From DATFVA01 sp963747755 (GTDB lineage Bacteria > Bacteroidota > Ignavibacteria > Ignavibacteriales > Ignavibacteriaceae), in assembly GCA_963747755.1 (NCBI GenBank), contig CAVVGK010000018.1:124001-188000 (forward strand): a DNA stretch of 64,000 nucleotides, in the 5' to 3' direction. The translations under genes were made by a program, and so were the position numbers. This document shows positions 52,658 through 61,719 of the stretch, piece after piece. How positions within the stretch are numbered: the stretch's first letter is position 1; every line of letters starts with the position of its first letter. The notes under the pieces are model-generated. The model saw only the letters and a list, made by a program, of their open reading frames with translations, was not told where the DNA came from and made no database searches.

Positions 52658-55522
52658 TTAGTCGGTCATTTGTTTTTTGTAGGTATTCGGCGAAACTCCG
52701 AACTGTTTTTTGAAAACCCGCCCGAAGTAGCCCTGGTCATTGAAACCGACTTTGTAGCAGATCCCGGCGACGGTATCGGCATTCTGCCTCAGGAGATCGG
52801 CTGCCCGCTGGAGACGAAGTGAACGGATTAACCTTCCCGCCGGCTGGGCAACGAGTGCATTGAGTTTTCTGTTCAGCTGAGAAAGACTCATATTAACTTC
52901 ATCGGCAAGTTTTTCGATGCTGAACTGCGGGTCTTCAAAATTCTGTTCGATAACTTTTATCGTCTTTTCTAAAAATTCACGGTCCATTGAAACTGCGGTG
53001 ACTTCCGAGGGCTTTATTATCGTAGATTTACTGAAACGCTTCCTGAGCTGCTTCCGCTGGTAAATCAGGTTTCTTACGCGTACTCTTAGTTCTTTTGCAC
53101 TGAAGGGCTTTGTAATGTATGCGTCAATGCCGGTCTCCAGTCCTTCTATTTTGTCATCAAGTCCTGCTTTTGCGGTGAGCATTATAATGGGAATGTGGCT
53201 GGTCTTCACATCGCTCCTTATCTTCGTGCTGAACTGAAAGCCGTCCATTCCCGGCATCATAACGTCGGTAATTATAAGATCGGGTATTTCAGCGTTCGCG
53301 TTCGATATTCCTTCCTCACCGTCCGAAGCTTCTATTACAGTGTAGTCATTTTCAAGCAGACTGCATACATAGCTCCTTACATCGGAATTATCTTCAACTA
53401 TTAAAATGATCTCGCGTTTACCGGCGCCGGGAGGGGAGAGGGCAGGTTTCGGTTTTGTTTCTGATGATCCGTTTTCGCGATGAGTATTCATCGGTAATGA
53501 GAATTCCTGCTGCCGTTCCATAAATCCTTCTGATTCAGATTTATAATTGCCTGTCGGGAGCAGGATGATAAACTCGCTGCCTTCGCCTTCTTTGCTGCTG
53601 ACAGATATACTGCCTTTATGAAGTTCAATGAGTTCCTTGGTAAGCGCCAGTCCTATGCCTGTACCTTCATGCTTTCTTGAGGCCGAACCGTCAACCTGGT
53701 AGAACCTATCGAATATATGCGGGATGCGGTTGGATGGTATACCGATGCCCGTATCTTTAATCTTTATTTCGGCGGCAGCGTTAACGGTAGTGAGACTAAC
53801 TTTTATTTCACCGTTTAATGCAACAAACTTGAAAGCGTTGGAGATGAGATTGTAGAATATCTTTTCCATTTTATCGGGATCAAAGACGACAGGTATGTTC
53901 TCGTATTCCGATTCGAATTTAAGGGTGATTCCCTGTGATTCTGAAATTGATTCAAATGAGTAGAACAGACTTTTCAGAAACGGAACCAGATTATGCTGCT
54001 GGGCATTTAGTTCCATACTGCCTGCCTCAAGTTTTGAGAGATCAAGCAGCTGGTTAATAAGACTAAGGAGCCTTCTGGCATTCCTTTCGGCTACCTGCAG
54101 TTTGCCTTTCACTTTAACATCGATATTTTCTGACATAACGCTGCCGATCTGGCCGAGCACAAGGGTAAGCGGCGTTCTGAATTCGTGAGAGATATTTGCG
54201 AAGAACCGCGACTTCAGCTGATCCAGTTCTTTTAGTCGTGCCTGTGCAGTTTTCAATTCATTGTATGTAATTTCTATTTCATTTTTCGCCTTCTCCAGGT
54301 TTTGAAAATCCTGGTAGCGTGTATAGGCAATGGAAAACGCTTCTGCAACGGACCTTACGAGGCTGAGCTTCTCATCGGTAAGGTCAGAATCATTTCCCAC
54401 GTAAAGCATACCGTGCGCGAACGGAACAAAGTGAAGGAATAACGATTCGGGAGGGGAAGAGGAGCCCTGGTAAGTTGCGGCATCCTGTACCTGCCCCTTT
54501 TTTATCATAGAGTTCGTCCAGTTAACGAAGTCCTGTTTATCCCAGTGTTCCCTATAGACTTTCTTTTTCGTCCAGTAATCCACGGTGCTGCGGGTAAGTT
54601 CATTAGCGTTAAAGGGAAGGTTCAGCACACCCAGTGCCTTACCGGCGGGTGTGGATAGGTATACCTGTACAATTTCGTTTTTTTCATCTAAAATAAATAC
54701 GCCGCAGCGCTTGAAGGGTACCTCAAGCGAGATAAGTTCCCTCCAGATAACCGGGGTTATGCTGTTGAGATCATCCTTTGTTCTCATACTCGCAATCTCA
54801 CCGCGGATTCTATCGAGTGATGCCTGCTTCAATGCCTCATTTGCGTGTTCCTCGGCTTTTTTGATATCGAGGAATCTTATATAGCTTCGCTCAAAAACCC
54901 TTGCGAACCGCTGGAGTATCTCATTATCTTTTTCAGAGAATTTATTTCCGTTATGGTTGACCACAAAAATAGTTGTATAGTGAGATACAGCTGCTGCCCT
55001 GGTATAGCCACCCTTACGCGACAGCACCTGCTTTTTCCATTCCGGGGTTGAAGCATTGTACGGCGGGTATTTGAATAAGTGTTTAAAGAATTCAATTTTC
55101 TCTTCCCGTGAATATTCTTCGGTAAGGAATACATCTCCTTTTCTGACAGCGCCCGTAAGCACGGTGTACATAGGCCTGTTAAGGAAAGGGATAGCAGCTT
55201 TCTTTACATAGTTTTCAGCCACACCCGACGATCCCCAGAAAGTGAACTCCTTATCAACATCCTGCTCGTTGATGGCTATAAAGACTCCCGTTATATCCAT
55301 TTCCATCCGGTAGAGCTGCTGCGCCACCAGGTTAACAACCTCCTGCAGCTCCGTTGTATAGCGCATAGCCATAGCACGGCCCCCGACCTTCTCCAGGGCG
55401 GCCTCAAGTCTAAGTTCCCGGTTCTGATCTTCAACTGCTTTTATGAGGGTTTTTTTCCGCTCCGCATCGGGAATATCAGATTGGTGGATGATCCTTAAAA
55501 TATCTTCTAGTTTACTCTTCAT
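52658..55522 (-). CDS. cytoplasmic GAF hybrid histidine kinase with receiver and AraC output
   Basis: 954 residues from the ATG at 55522; a GTG 42 nt further upstream would add 14 residues without a visible ribosome-binding site. Order: two GAF-like sensor domains (~25-240 and ~245-410), coiled coil, HisKA with NISHEFRTPLTL, HATPase (NLISNAFKFV, IKDTGIGIP, GTGIGLALTKELIELH), receiver (LIVEDNSDV; acceptor in IITDVMMPGMDG; MLTAKAG), AraC domain (FSIEKLADEVNMSLSQLNRKL ... ICYKVGFNDQGYFGRVFKKQFGVSP). All in one chain like HTCS regulators but without membrane helix or periplasmic propeller, so it senses something cytoplasmic. Targets unknown. Confidence 0.92.
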   Translation of the reverse strand: MKSKLEDILRIIHQSDIPDAERKKTLIKAVEDQNRELRLEAALEKVGGRAMAMRYTTELQEVVNLVAQQLYRMEMDITGVFIAINEQDVDKEFTFWGSSGVAENYVKKAAIPFLNRPMYTVLTGAVRKGDVFLTEEYSREEKIEFFKHLFKYPPYNASTPEWKKQVLSRKGGYTRAAAVSHYTTIFVVNHNGNKFSEKDNEILQRFARVFERSYIRFLDIKKAEEHANEALKQASLDRIRGEIASMRTKDDLNSITPVIWRELISLEVPFKRCGVFILDEKNEIVQVYLSTPAGKALGVLNLPFNANELTRSTVDYWTKKKVYREHWDKQDFVNWTNSMIKKGQVQDAATYQGSSSPPESLFLHFVPFAHGMLYVGNDSDLTDEKLSLVRSVAEAFSIAYTRYQDFQNLEKAKNEIEITYNELKTAQARLKELDQLKSRFFANISHEFRTPLTLVLGQIGSVMSENIDVKVKGKLQVAERNARRLLSLINQLLDLSKLEAGSMELNAQQHNLVPFLKSLFYSFESISESQGITLKFESEYENIPVVFDPDKMEKIFYNLISNAFKFVALNGEIKVSLTTVNAAAEIKIKDTGIGIPSNRIPHIFDRFYQVDGSASRKHEGTGIGLALTKELIELHKGSISVSSKEGEGSEFIILLPTGNYKSESEGFMERQQEFSLPMNTHRENGSSETKPKPALSPPGAGKREIILIVEDNSDVRSYVCSLLENDYTVIEASDGEEGISNANAEIPDLIITDVMMPGMDGFQFSTKIRSDVKTSHIPIIMLTAKAGLDDKIEGLETGIDAYITKPFSAKELRVRVRNLIYQRKQLRKRFSKSTIIKPSEVTAVSMDREFLEKTIKVIEQNFEDPQFSIEKLADEVNMSLSQLNRKLNALVAQPAGRLIRSLRLQRAADLLRQNADTVAGICYKVGFNDQGYFGRVFKKQFGVSPNTYKKQMTD

Positions 55523-55725
55523 TTTATTTTGCTGTTTGATATAGTTATGCCGGAATCTCCGCACAAGCAGGGTGATGCATTGAATTTATAAGAATTATAG
55601 ATAGAAGTAAATAGCCGGGCTGAAATTTTACGAAAAGTTATTTTGAGTTACCAAATAAGCGGCTGCTTTTATTTTATAAAAAGAATGGCACGATATCATT
55701 TTTCATTGTGTGCCATTGTGAATTA

Positions 55726-56166
55726 TTAATGCTCACTCAGCCATTGCTCAAAACTTTTGTTTGTTTCGTTATCTGAGTAAGTCCAGTCGGGTTTAAGGTT
55801 AAGTCCGCTGTCGCTTTTCCAGATAAAATCTATTGCATCCTTCTGATCTGACCGGCTTGTTATTTTTACCAGGAACAATTCTTTTTCTTCAAGATCAGTT
55901 TTTTGTATTTCAGTGTTAATATCCTGTGCAAGTAAAGCACGGTGTAAAATCTCAGCCTGTCTTATATCATAGGTTGCCCACACAATTCCGTTCTTACCAT
56001 TGAGGAAATCCTCTTCATCATAAGAAATAAAAACTTCAATGCGGCATCCATCGGGCAGTTCTGCCGGTCCGGTAAGAATAAGTCCGCTGCATTCTATAAA
56101 ATCGTTTGTTTCGAACACAACTTTTCCGTCATTCAGACAGTTACCTTTCACTTTTATCCTTACCAT
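55726..56166 (-). CDS. small DUF2007-like putative signal-transducing protein
   Basis: 146 residues, soluble. Segment IRQAEILHRALLAQDINTEIQKTD ... LFLVKITSRSDQKDAIDFIW follows the DUF2007 pattern (a pair of strands and helix that recognises the same compact fold: 'aeilks.Le..gI...l ... v....A..fi'). The N-terminal ~70 residues are of unknown type. Alone on its strand; 160 nt downstream of the hybrid kinase gene start region. Function unknown. Confidence 0.6.
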   Translation of the reverse strand: MVRIKVKGNCLNDGKVVFETNDFIECSGLILTGPAELPDGCRIEVFISYDEEDFLNGKNGIVWATYDIRQAEILHRALLAQDINTEIQKTDLEEKELFLVKITSRSDQKDAIDFIWKSDSGLNLKPDWTYSDNETNKSFEQWLSEH

Positions 56167-56844
56167 ATTTTCCCGGTTAAAATTTCAGAATGAATGATTT
56201 ATCAGTAGGGGTTAAAGTTAGAGTTACCGCGCGGTATTATCTTGTACATTATCCGCAACAATTCGGATTCCCCGCTCAATACTGATTAAGCGGCCGTATT
56301 GCCTTTACTTGAGCGTCCGTTTGGAAGGATGGATAGTGATGCCATTTTTGTCATACTGTTTAGGAATTCAACGGCGGAATTTGAGCGATTTTGAGGGGGT
56401 AAGGGGTGAAATTTTTAGGGAGTAAATACGGCACTAATACGGCAATCTCCCAAGACTATAACTAGATGGGAAGGAGTATGACAGAAATGTCATACTGTTG
56501 AAATATTCAGCGGGGAATTTCTTCTATAAACTGTACAGAGTTTACTGATAACTTACGCGATATTGTCCCGACCTGAAGGGCGCGGTAAAGGCTCCTTAAG
56601 CAATGACCCAGGGTAAACCGGGGCAATGATGGGGCTTAAGCCCGGAGCGAGTTTTTGTGCATGTAGTCCCCGACCTAAAGGTCAGGGTAATAGTCAGTTA
56701 GTGATGATCCTGCCAAAGGTCAGGGTAACAATTCGTATGCAATGATCAGGCTTAAGGCAGGGCAAATCGCGGGGCAGAGTCTTGATTCCAAAATGCAATA
56801 GAAGTAAATTTAAGTATTAATAAAAACTAATATCCGGGGGATAT
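56167..56844. other. structured gene-free stretch with hairpins and short repeats
   Basis: No coding sequence seen in 678 nt. It holds AGTATGACA-GAAA-TGTCATACT (56475-56496), a perfect 9-bp stem with a GNRA-type tetraloop; its right arm TGTCATACTGTT also occurs at 56349, and the following bases are similar (…CGGCGGAATTT / CGGGGAATTT), forming a direct repeat 139 bp apart. Further right are palindromes GACCT-AA-AGGTC (56672-56683), GGGCTTAAGCCC (56634-56645) and repeats of AGGTCAGGGTAA at 56679 and 56717. The promoter of the following lipoprotein should be in the last 80 nt. Confidence 0.6.
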
Positions 56845-57315
56845 ATGAGGATTTATTTTCTAAGCATCCTGCTGTTTTGGCTTATTCCGGGATGCGATTT
56901 ATTAACAGATTCTTCCGACAGCTCAGGCTCTCTTCATAAATCTGCGACCATAGATGGGATAGTATATTCAGCTGATATTCCGACAGATATATTTTCGGTT
57001 CTGGATACTCTTCAGATAAGTTTCCGCGTCAGTAATAATACTTTAGCCCCAAAGGAATTTAGTTTCGGCAACCTGCAGCAGCTCTCTTTCGAATTAATAG
57101 ATAAATTTAACCGGATAGCTATGTCCTATCCATATATCGTTTTGCCCGCAACAAGCAGATTAATTGTAGGACCCGGAGAAACTAAAGAACTAACCCAACG
57201 GACTACCTTCAAGGATCACAGCGGCAGATACATCGATCGGGGTTATTATACTTTGATTGTTTTTCTGGCCGATAGAAATTCACCTAAAATCGATCTGACT
57301 GTTTTCATCAATTAG
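56845..57315 (+). CDS. BsuPI-like domain lipoprotein
   Basis: 156 residues. Signal peptide with lipobox LIPGC at residue ~16. Residues ~45-150 resemble the BsuPI intracellular proteinase inhibitor fold: FRVSNNTLAPKEFSFGNLQQ (family 'v.N.t..p..l.F.s.Q.ydf'), SFELIDKFNRIAMSYPYIVLP, then LIVGPGETKELTQ (family 'l.pGes..f'). In Bacteroidota such lipoproteins often accompany other envelope genes; a protease-inhibitor role is not established. A GGGGGATAT stretch just before the ATG may act as ribosome-binding site. It converges on the L,D-transpeptidase gene. Confidence 0.68.
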   Translation: MRIYFLSILLFWLIPGCDLLTDSSDSSGSLHKSATIDGIVYSADIPTDIFSVLDTLQISFRVSNNTLAPKEFSFGNLQQLSFELIDKFNRIAMSYPYIVLPATSRLIVGPGETKELTQRTTFKDHSGRYIDRGYYTLIVFLADRNSPKIDLTVFIN

Positions 57316-57335
57316 CATAAGAGAATGGGGGGGGG

Positions 57336-58247
57336 TTAGTTAAATGACTTATATTCCATGCTTGTGAGGACTTTGTTCAGGGGACGGTAGAAAGTTATGC
57401 ATTCCAGGGGCGGGGGAGTGGAGGCGCTGATGTATTTCCAGACAGGTAGGGTAACCTGGTACTTCAGGATCTTCCTTGAATCTCCTATAGGGAGTCCTTC
57501 GTGGCCGACATTGTTGAAATCAATTATAAGTTTCGGATTATAGGACATAAAGTACTGTCCGGAATAAATCTGTTTAAGCCGCTTCTTCAGCTGGTATTTA
57601 AGGTCGGATAGTTTCATATATGCATAAGCTTCGGAGGAATCGCAGAAGGCCACCTTTACCGCGCTGTGTCCGTCGTGAACCAGCACAGGGGTTCCTTCTT
57701 TAATCCTGGTGTAAAGTTCTTTGGCCATATCTCTTGTAAGTCTGACACATCCGTGCGAGCTTTTCTTCTTACCAAGGTATTTATAGTATCCTCTTCCCTG
57801 CAGAGCGTGAAAGCCGATTCCCCAGTTGAAACCCATCCAGTTCAGCATAAGTGTGCTGTCAAACTGACGCGAGTACCATTTTTCCATCTTCGATTGGATT
57901 ACAAATAAGCCTGGCTTCGTATCGACGCCGTCTTCGAGTCTGCTCGTTCCGGATGAAAGTCCGAACTCCTTAACCGGTTCTGTTCTTGAGTATAAGTAGC
58001 CCTTCTGGGTGGACAAATTAACTTCAATAAAGTAAGGCATCAGCGTGTAGACAGTATCCCTTACCCAGGAGAAGTCTTCTGCCGGGGGAGGGGCAGGCTT
58101 TGATTGCTTAATTGCTAGATTGTTTAATTGCTTAATTGCTAAATTATTGGTAAGGGTTTGCTTCGCTACGCTCGCAATGACAGAGGCAGAGTGTAACAGG
58201 GGGGTGAAAGAGAAAAGCAGCAATATGATCCAGCTTACCCTCTTCAT
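57336..58247 (-). CDS. L,D-transpeptidase (YkuD family) with repeat-derived linker
   Basis: 303 residues. Signal-like helix at 1-20, a linker (20-55), then the YkuD catalytic domain: YFIEVNLSTQKGYLYS, GFHALQGRGYYKYLG, and the active site KSSHGCVRLTRDMAKELYTR with His-Gly-Cys-Arg. It forms 3-3 peptidoglycan cross-links or attaches proteins to the wall in the periplasm. The linker is encoded by two interspersed repeats (see 58101-58182), giving SVIASVAKQTLTNNLAIKQL and NNLAIKQSKP. It is 7 nt from uvrC on the same strand. Confidence 0.88.
   Translation of the reverse strand: MKRVSWIILLLFSFTPLLHSASVIASVAKQTLTNNLAIKQLNNLAIKQSKPAPPPAEDFSWVRDTVYTLMPYFIEVNLSTQKGYLYSRTEPVKEFGLSSGTSRLEDGVDTKPGLFVIQSKMEKWYSRQFDSTLMLNWMGFNWGIGFHALQGRGYYKYLGKKKSSHGCVRLTRDMAKELYTRIKEGTPVLVHDGHSAVKVAFCDSSEAYAYMKLSDLKYQLKKRLKQIYSGQYFMSYNPKLIIDFNNVGHEGLPIGDSRKILKYQVTLPVWKYISASTPPPLECITFYRPLNKVLTSMEYKSFN
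58101..58182. repeat. AT-rich repeat and ATTGCTTCGCT-type repeat fused inside the L,D-transpeptidase gene
   Basis: 58101-58150 is a TTAATTGC / GCTTAATTGC AT-rich element of the family at 28826 and 37304. 58155-58182 is GTTTGCTTCGCTACGCTCGCAATGA, one copy of the family at 37655. Both are read in frame in the linker between the signal helix and the catalytic domain. Confidence 0.8.
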
Positions 58248-58254
58248 AAAACTT

Positions 58255-60072
58255 TTAGTTCTCCTGGAAATGTTGAATTAGTATGTCCGCCTTTTTTTTA
58301 CCTACAAGCTTTGAGAGCTGGTCAAAAGAGGAACTTTTTATGATGTTTAAACTACCTAATTCTTTCAATAAAATCTGTGCAGTTGACGGACCGATCCCTT
58401 TTATGTCTGTTAGTTCGGTTTTAATTGTTCTCTTGTTTCTCCTGCCGCGGTGAAATGTAATGGCAAAGCGGTGAGCTTCATCGCGAACCTGCTGCAGAAG
58501 CTTCAATCCTGATGAGGTTTTAGGTATTGATTCGGCTTCTGCTCTGCCGGGAAAGAAAACTTCCTCCAGTCTTTTGGCGAGTCCGATAATATTATAATCA
58601 CTGAAACCGAGATCATCAAGTATCTCCACAGCACTGGAAAGCTGTCCCTTTCCGCCGTCAACCATTATCAGATCGGGGAGGGGAGCATTCTCCTCCTTCA
58701 GCTTTGAGTATCTCCGCTGGATTACCTCCTGCATACTGGCAAAATCATTCGGGCCATCTACGCTTTTTATAATAAACTTTCTGTAAAGACTCTTCTTCGG
58801 CTTTCCGTCCTCAAACACGACCATGCTTGCAACGGAATCGCTTCCCTGAAGGTTAGAGATGTCGAAGCATTCGATTTTTTTAGGAAGATCCTTCAGGCGC
58901 AGGTCCCGCTGAAGCGCAGAGACAGCATACGGCACCTGTCCCTGGTTTTTCATCTTCTGGATCTGCAGTTCCTTCAGCTGAAGAATCGCATTCTCTTTAC
59001 ACATCTTTACAAGCGATTTCAGGGAGCCTCTTTGGGGGACGGTTATACGTACTTTTCTTTCTGCTTTACTGCTCAGCCATTTCTCAAGTGTTTCTATATC
59101 GGATGGTTCATCCTCAAGGACAATCTCCTTCGGTACTTCGACGAATTCGCCGTAGTAAAACTTAACAGCGGCTGAATAAATGTCACCCGCTTCCTCCCAT
59201 GGTTCCATCGACAGACGTAATTGTTTTTTGCCTGTAAGCTTCCCGTTCCTGATATTAAAAACCGTGCAGGCGGAATCTTTCCCTTCATATGCCGCTGCAA
59301 TAATATCGCGGTCATTGAAGTCGTCGCTTACAACTTTCTGCCTCGACGATATGACCGAAAGATGATCGATTTTATCACGGAGCTCGGCTGCCTTTTCAAA
59401 CTCAAGCAGATCAACGGCAGAATCCATTCTGCCTTTAAGTTCTTTTATAAGGTCGTCGGTTTTACCCCGCAGAACTCTTGTAACTTCATCAACCATTTCA
59501 CCGTAGTCATTTTCAGAGATGAGACCTTCGCAGGGTCCATCGCACTTCTTTATATGGTAATCCAGGCAAACCCTGAATTTCCTCTTCTCAATAGCTTCGC
59601 CAGTGATATTAAGTTTACAGCTTCTGATCTTAAACACCTGGTTAATCATGCGGAGGGCAGATTTCATTGTCTTAACATCCGTATAAGGACCAAAGTAACG
59701 CGATCCATCCTTTATAATTCTTCGGGTAGGATAAATCCGCGGGAAGGGTTCGTTGGTAACTTTTATGTAGGGATAGGATTTATCATCCTTCAGATTAACA
59801 TTGTAGCGTGGCTTGAGATCCTTGATGAGATTATTTTCAAGTACCAGGGCTTCTATTTCATTATCGGTTATAATCAGCTCAAGGTCGGCGGCTTTGCTGA
59901 TAAGTGTCTGTGTTTTAATAGAGGGAATATTTTTCTGGAAATAGGTTCTCACCCTGTTCTTAAGATTCCGGGCTTTACCTACATAGATCACTCTGCCGGC
60001 TTCATTGAGGAACTGGTATACTCCCGGGGAATCGGGAAGATTTTTCAATTTTGCTTCAAGTATCTGATTCAT
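58255..60072 (-). CDS. uvrC: excinuclease ABC subunit C
   Basis: 605 residues, full length. GIY-YIG nuclease at 1-85 (LPDSPGVYQFLNEAGRVIYVGKA...), UVR motif near 205-235 (LEFEKAAELRDKIDHL), RNase H-like 5' nuclease with CFDISNLQGSDSVASMVVFE (Asp), MVDGGKGQLSSA, LAKRLEEVF, RDEAHRFAITFHR, and C-terminal tandem HhH (LTDIKGIGPSTAQILLKEL). It makes both incisions in nucleotide excision repair. Start ATG at 60072. Followed on the same strand by the L,D-transpeptidase gene after 7 nt. Confidence 0.97.
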   Translation of the reverse strand: MNQILEAKLKNLPDSPGVYQFLNEAGRVIYVGKARNLKNRVRTYFQKNIPSIKTQTLISKAADLELIITDNEIEALVLENNLIKDLKPRYNVNLKDDKSYPYIKVTNEPFPRIYPTRRIIKDGSRYFGPYTDVKTMKSALRMINQVFKIRSCKLNITGEAIEKRKFRVCLDYHIKKCDGPCEGLISENDYGEMVDEVTRVLRGKTDDLIKELKGRMDSAVDLLEFEKAAELRDKIDHLSVISSRQKVVSDDFNDRDIIAAAYEGKDSACTVFNIRNGKLTGKKQLRLSMEPWEEAGDIYSAAVKFYYGEFVEVPKEIVLEDEPSDIETLEKWLSSKAERKVRITVPQRGSLKSLVKMCKENAILQLKELQIQKMKNQGQVPYAVSALQRDLRLKDLPKKIECFDISNLQGSDSVASMVVFEDGKPKKSLYRKFIIKSVDGPNDFASMQEVIQRRYSKLKEENAPLPDLIMVDGGKGQLSSAVEILDDLGFSDYNIIGLAKRLEEVFFPGRAEAESIPKTSSGLKLLQQVRDEAHRFAITFHRGRRNKRTIKTELTDIKGIGPSTAQILLKELGSLNIIKSSSFDQLSKLVGKKKADILIQHFQEN

Positions 60073-60141
60073 CGTATCCGGTTAAAATGAAAACCAAAAT
60101 TAAGCGAAACTATAATTCAAAAAAAGATAAAAACGAACTTC

Positions 60142-61221
60142 TTAAAGCCAGTTTTTTTTCTTAAAGAAGACCATCATCCCTGCGGCTATAACTATCATAA
60201 CAATGATGATTGCAGGGTAGCCAAACTGCCACTCAATTTCCGGCATATTCCATTTGCTCACGGCCGGATTGAAATTCATACCGTAAATTCCTGCCAGGAA
60301 CGTTAATGGAATGAAAATAGTTGATATAATAGTTAGTACTTTTACAACCTCATTAAGTTTCTGGCCTGAGCTGGAAAGATATATTTCCAGCATACCGTTT
60401 AATATTTCCCTGTAATTCTCCATGGTTTCGATATTCTGACGTATATGATCATACAGATCCCGCAGAAATATGTACGTGCTTTTTGCTATATAGGGATAGC
60501 GCTCCCGTTCGATTGAGAAGATAATATCACGAAGCGGTGTAACAGCCCGGCGGAGTTTGATAATCTTTTTTCTCATACTGTGGATCGTTTCTATGGTTGC
60601 CTTGTTTGGATCGTAGATAAGATCATCTTCAATATTTTCTATTGCCTCATCCATATCCTGCAATACGAAGAAGTAATTATCAACCATTGTATCCAGCAGC
60701 CGGTACATCAGGTAATCGGCTCCCAGCTTTCTTATTCTGCCCTTATCACTTCGTATTCTTTCCCGGATGGCGTTGAAAACATCTCCTTCAACTTCCTGGA
60801 AAGTGATAAGACAATTATCCTTCGAAAGCACAAAGGATACCTGTTCTATTTTTAGTTCTTTGTCTTTCGGGTCGACATCAATCATTTTAGATATCAGGAA
60901 GAGGTAATTATCGTAATCCTCCAGTTTCGGCATATGATGCACGTTAAGAATATCCTCAAGTATAAGGGGATGTATATCAAAAATTTCACCAATCCTTGCC
61001 AGCTTATCCACTTCGTGCAGCCCGCAGACGTTTATCCAGCTTACATGACCGTTCTCTTTATAACGCTTAAGTTCTTCAACATTATTGATTTCCTTTTCGT
61101 AGAAAGTTTTAGCGTCATAATCATAGCTAGTAATTTTCATAGCTGGAAGTTTTTGTTCACCTGTAAAAACCAGTGAACCCGGAGGCATTCCTCTTTTACT
61201 TCCTGATCTGCGTTTTGTCAT
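60142..61221 (-). CDS. corA: CorA-family Mg2+/Co2+ transporter
   Basis: 359 residues. Large cytoplasmic N-terminal domain (HVSWINVCGLHEVDKLARIG, HPLILEDILNVHHMPKLEDY, then a long helix containing LRRAVTPLRDIIFSI), two C-terminal membrane helices with the signature YGMNFNP between them and a basic KKKNWL tail. It conducts Mg2+ (or Co2+/Ni2+) across the inner membrane as a pentamer. No magnesium-sensing leader was found upstream. Follows the hypothetical lipoprotein on the same strand. Confidence 0.94.
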   Translation of the reverse strand: MTKRRSGSKRGMPPGSLVFTGEQKLPAMKITSYDYDAKTFYEKEINNVEELKRYKENGHVSWINVCGLHEVDKLARIGEIFDIHPLILEDILNVHHMPKLEDYDNYLFLISKMIDVDPKDKELKIEQVSFVLSKDNCLITFQEVEGDVFNAIRERIRSDKGRIRKLGADYLMYRLLDTMVDNYFFVLQDMDEAIENIEDDLIYDPNKATIETIHSMRKKIIKLRRAVTPLRDIIFSIERERYPYIAKSTYIFLRDLYDHIRQNIETMENYREILNGMLEIYLSSSGQKLNEVVKVLTIISTIFIPLTFLAGIYGMNFNPAVSKWNMPEIEWQFGYPAIIIVMIVIAAGMMVFFKKKNWL

Positions 61222-61296
61222 AAAAAATTCCTTTACACTATGGTGAGTATTAATTAAAAATAATGAATCTGAGTGAAAAAAGTTGGAGTCCGGTGT

Positions 61297-61719
61297 TTAA
61301 TTAGTGAAAACCTGGATTTTTAACTTACCGGTAAAATTGGAGAAGCTTACAGAGATAATGTCGGGAGTTCTGCCCTCAAGGCTGGCGGAGATTGTACCGA
61401 TATTATCTTTCATCAGCTTATTGTAAAGAAGCTGCTTTGAATAATCAAAAATATAAAAAGCAGCCTGGCCGTGGGAATAATCGTCGAGTGATAATATAAG
61501 TTTTGAATGAGTACTGCTGATCCCCGAAAAATCTTTGAATGTAGTGGATATATTCTCAGCATTAATTAAGAAGGTATATGAAGAGCCTGACGTAAGCCTG
61601 ACCGGCTGGTTTACATTGCCGGCTGCGTTCCCCGGAGCTACAATATCTTCACGGCAGGAAGGGATAAAGACTAAAATGAGCAGTAGTCCGGTTAAACTAA
61701 AACGGAAATTCTTATTCAA
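61297..61719 (-). CDS. hypothetical lipoprotein, 140 aa
   Basis: Signal peptide with lipobox FIPSC at residue ~23. Residues ~40-135 are strongly beta-patterned with Ser/Thr and hydrophobic alternation; no known motif. First gene on the minus side of the 61.7-62.2 kb gene-free stretch, 75 nt upstream of corA. Function unknown. Confidence 0.6.
   Translation of the reverse strand: MNKNFRFSLTGLLLILVFIPSCREDIVAPGNAAGNVNQPVRLTSGSSYTFLINAENISTTFKDFSGISSTHSKLILSLDDYSHGQAAFYIFDYSKQLLYNKLMKDNIGTISASLEGRTPDIISVSFSNFTGKLKIQVFTN

Noticed and set aside
59221..60090. 289-aa plus-strand frame
   Set aside because: Fully antisense to the N-terminal half of uvrC; long only because of the codon usage of the real gene.
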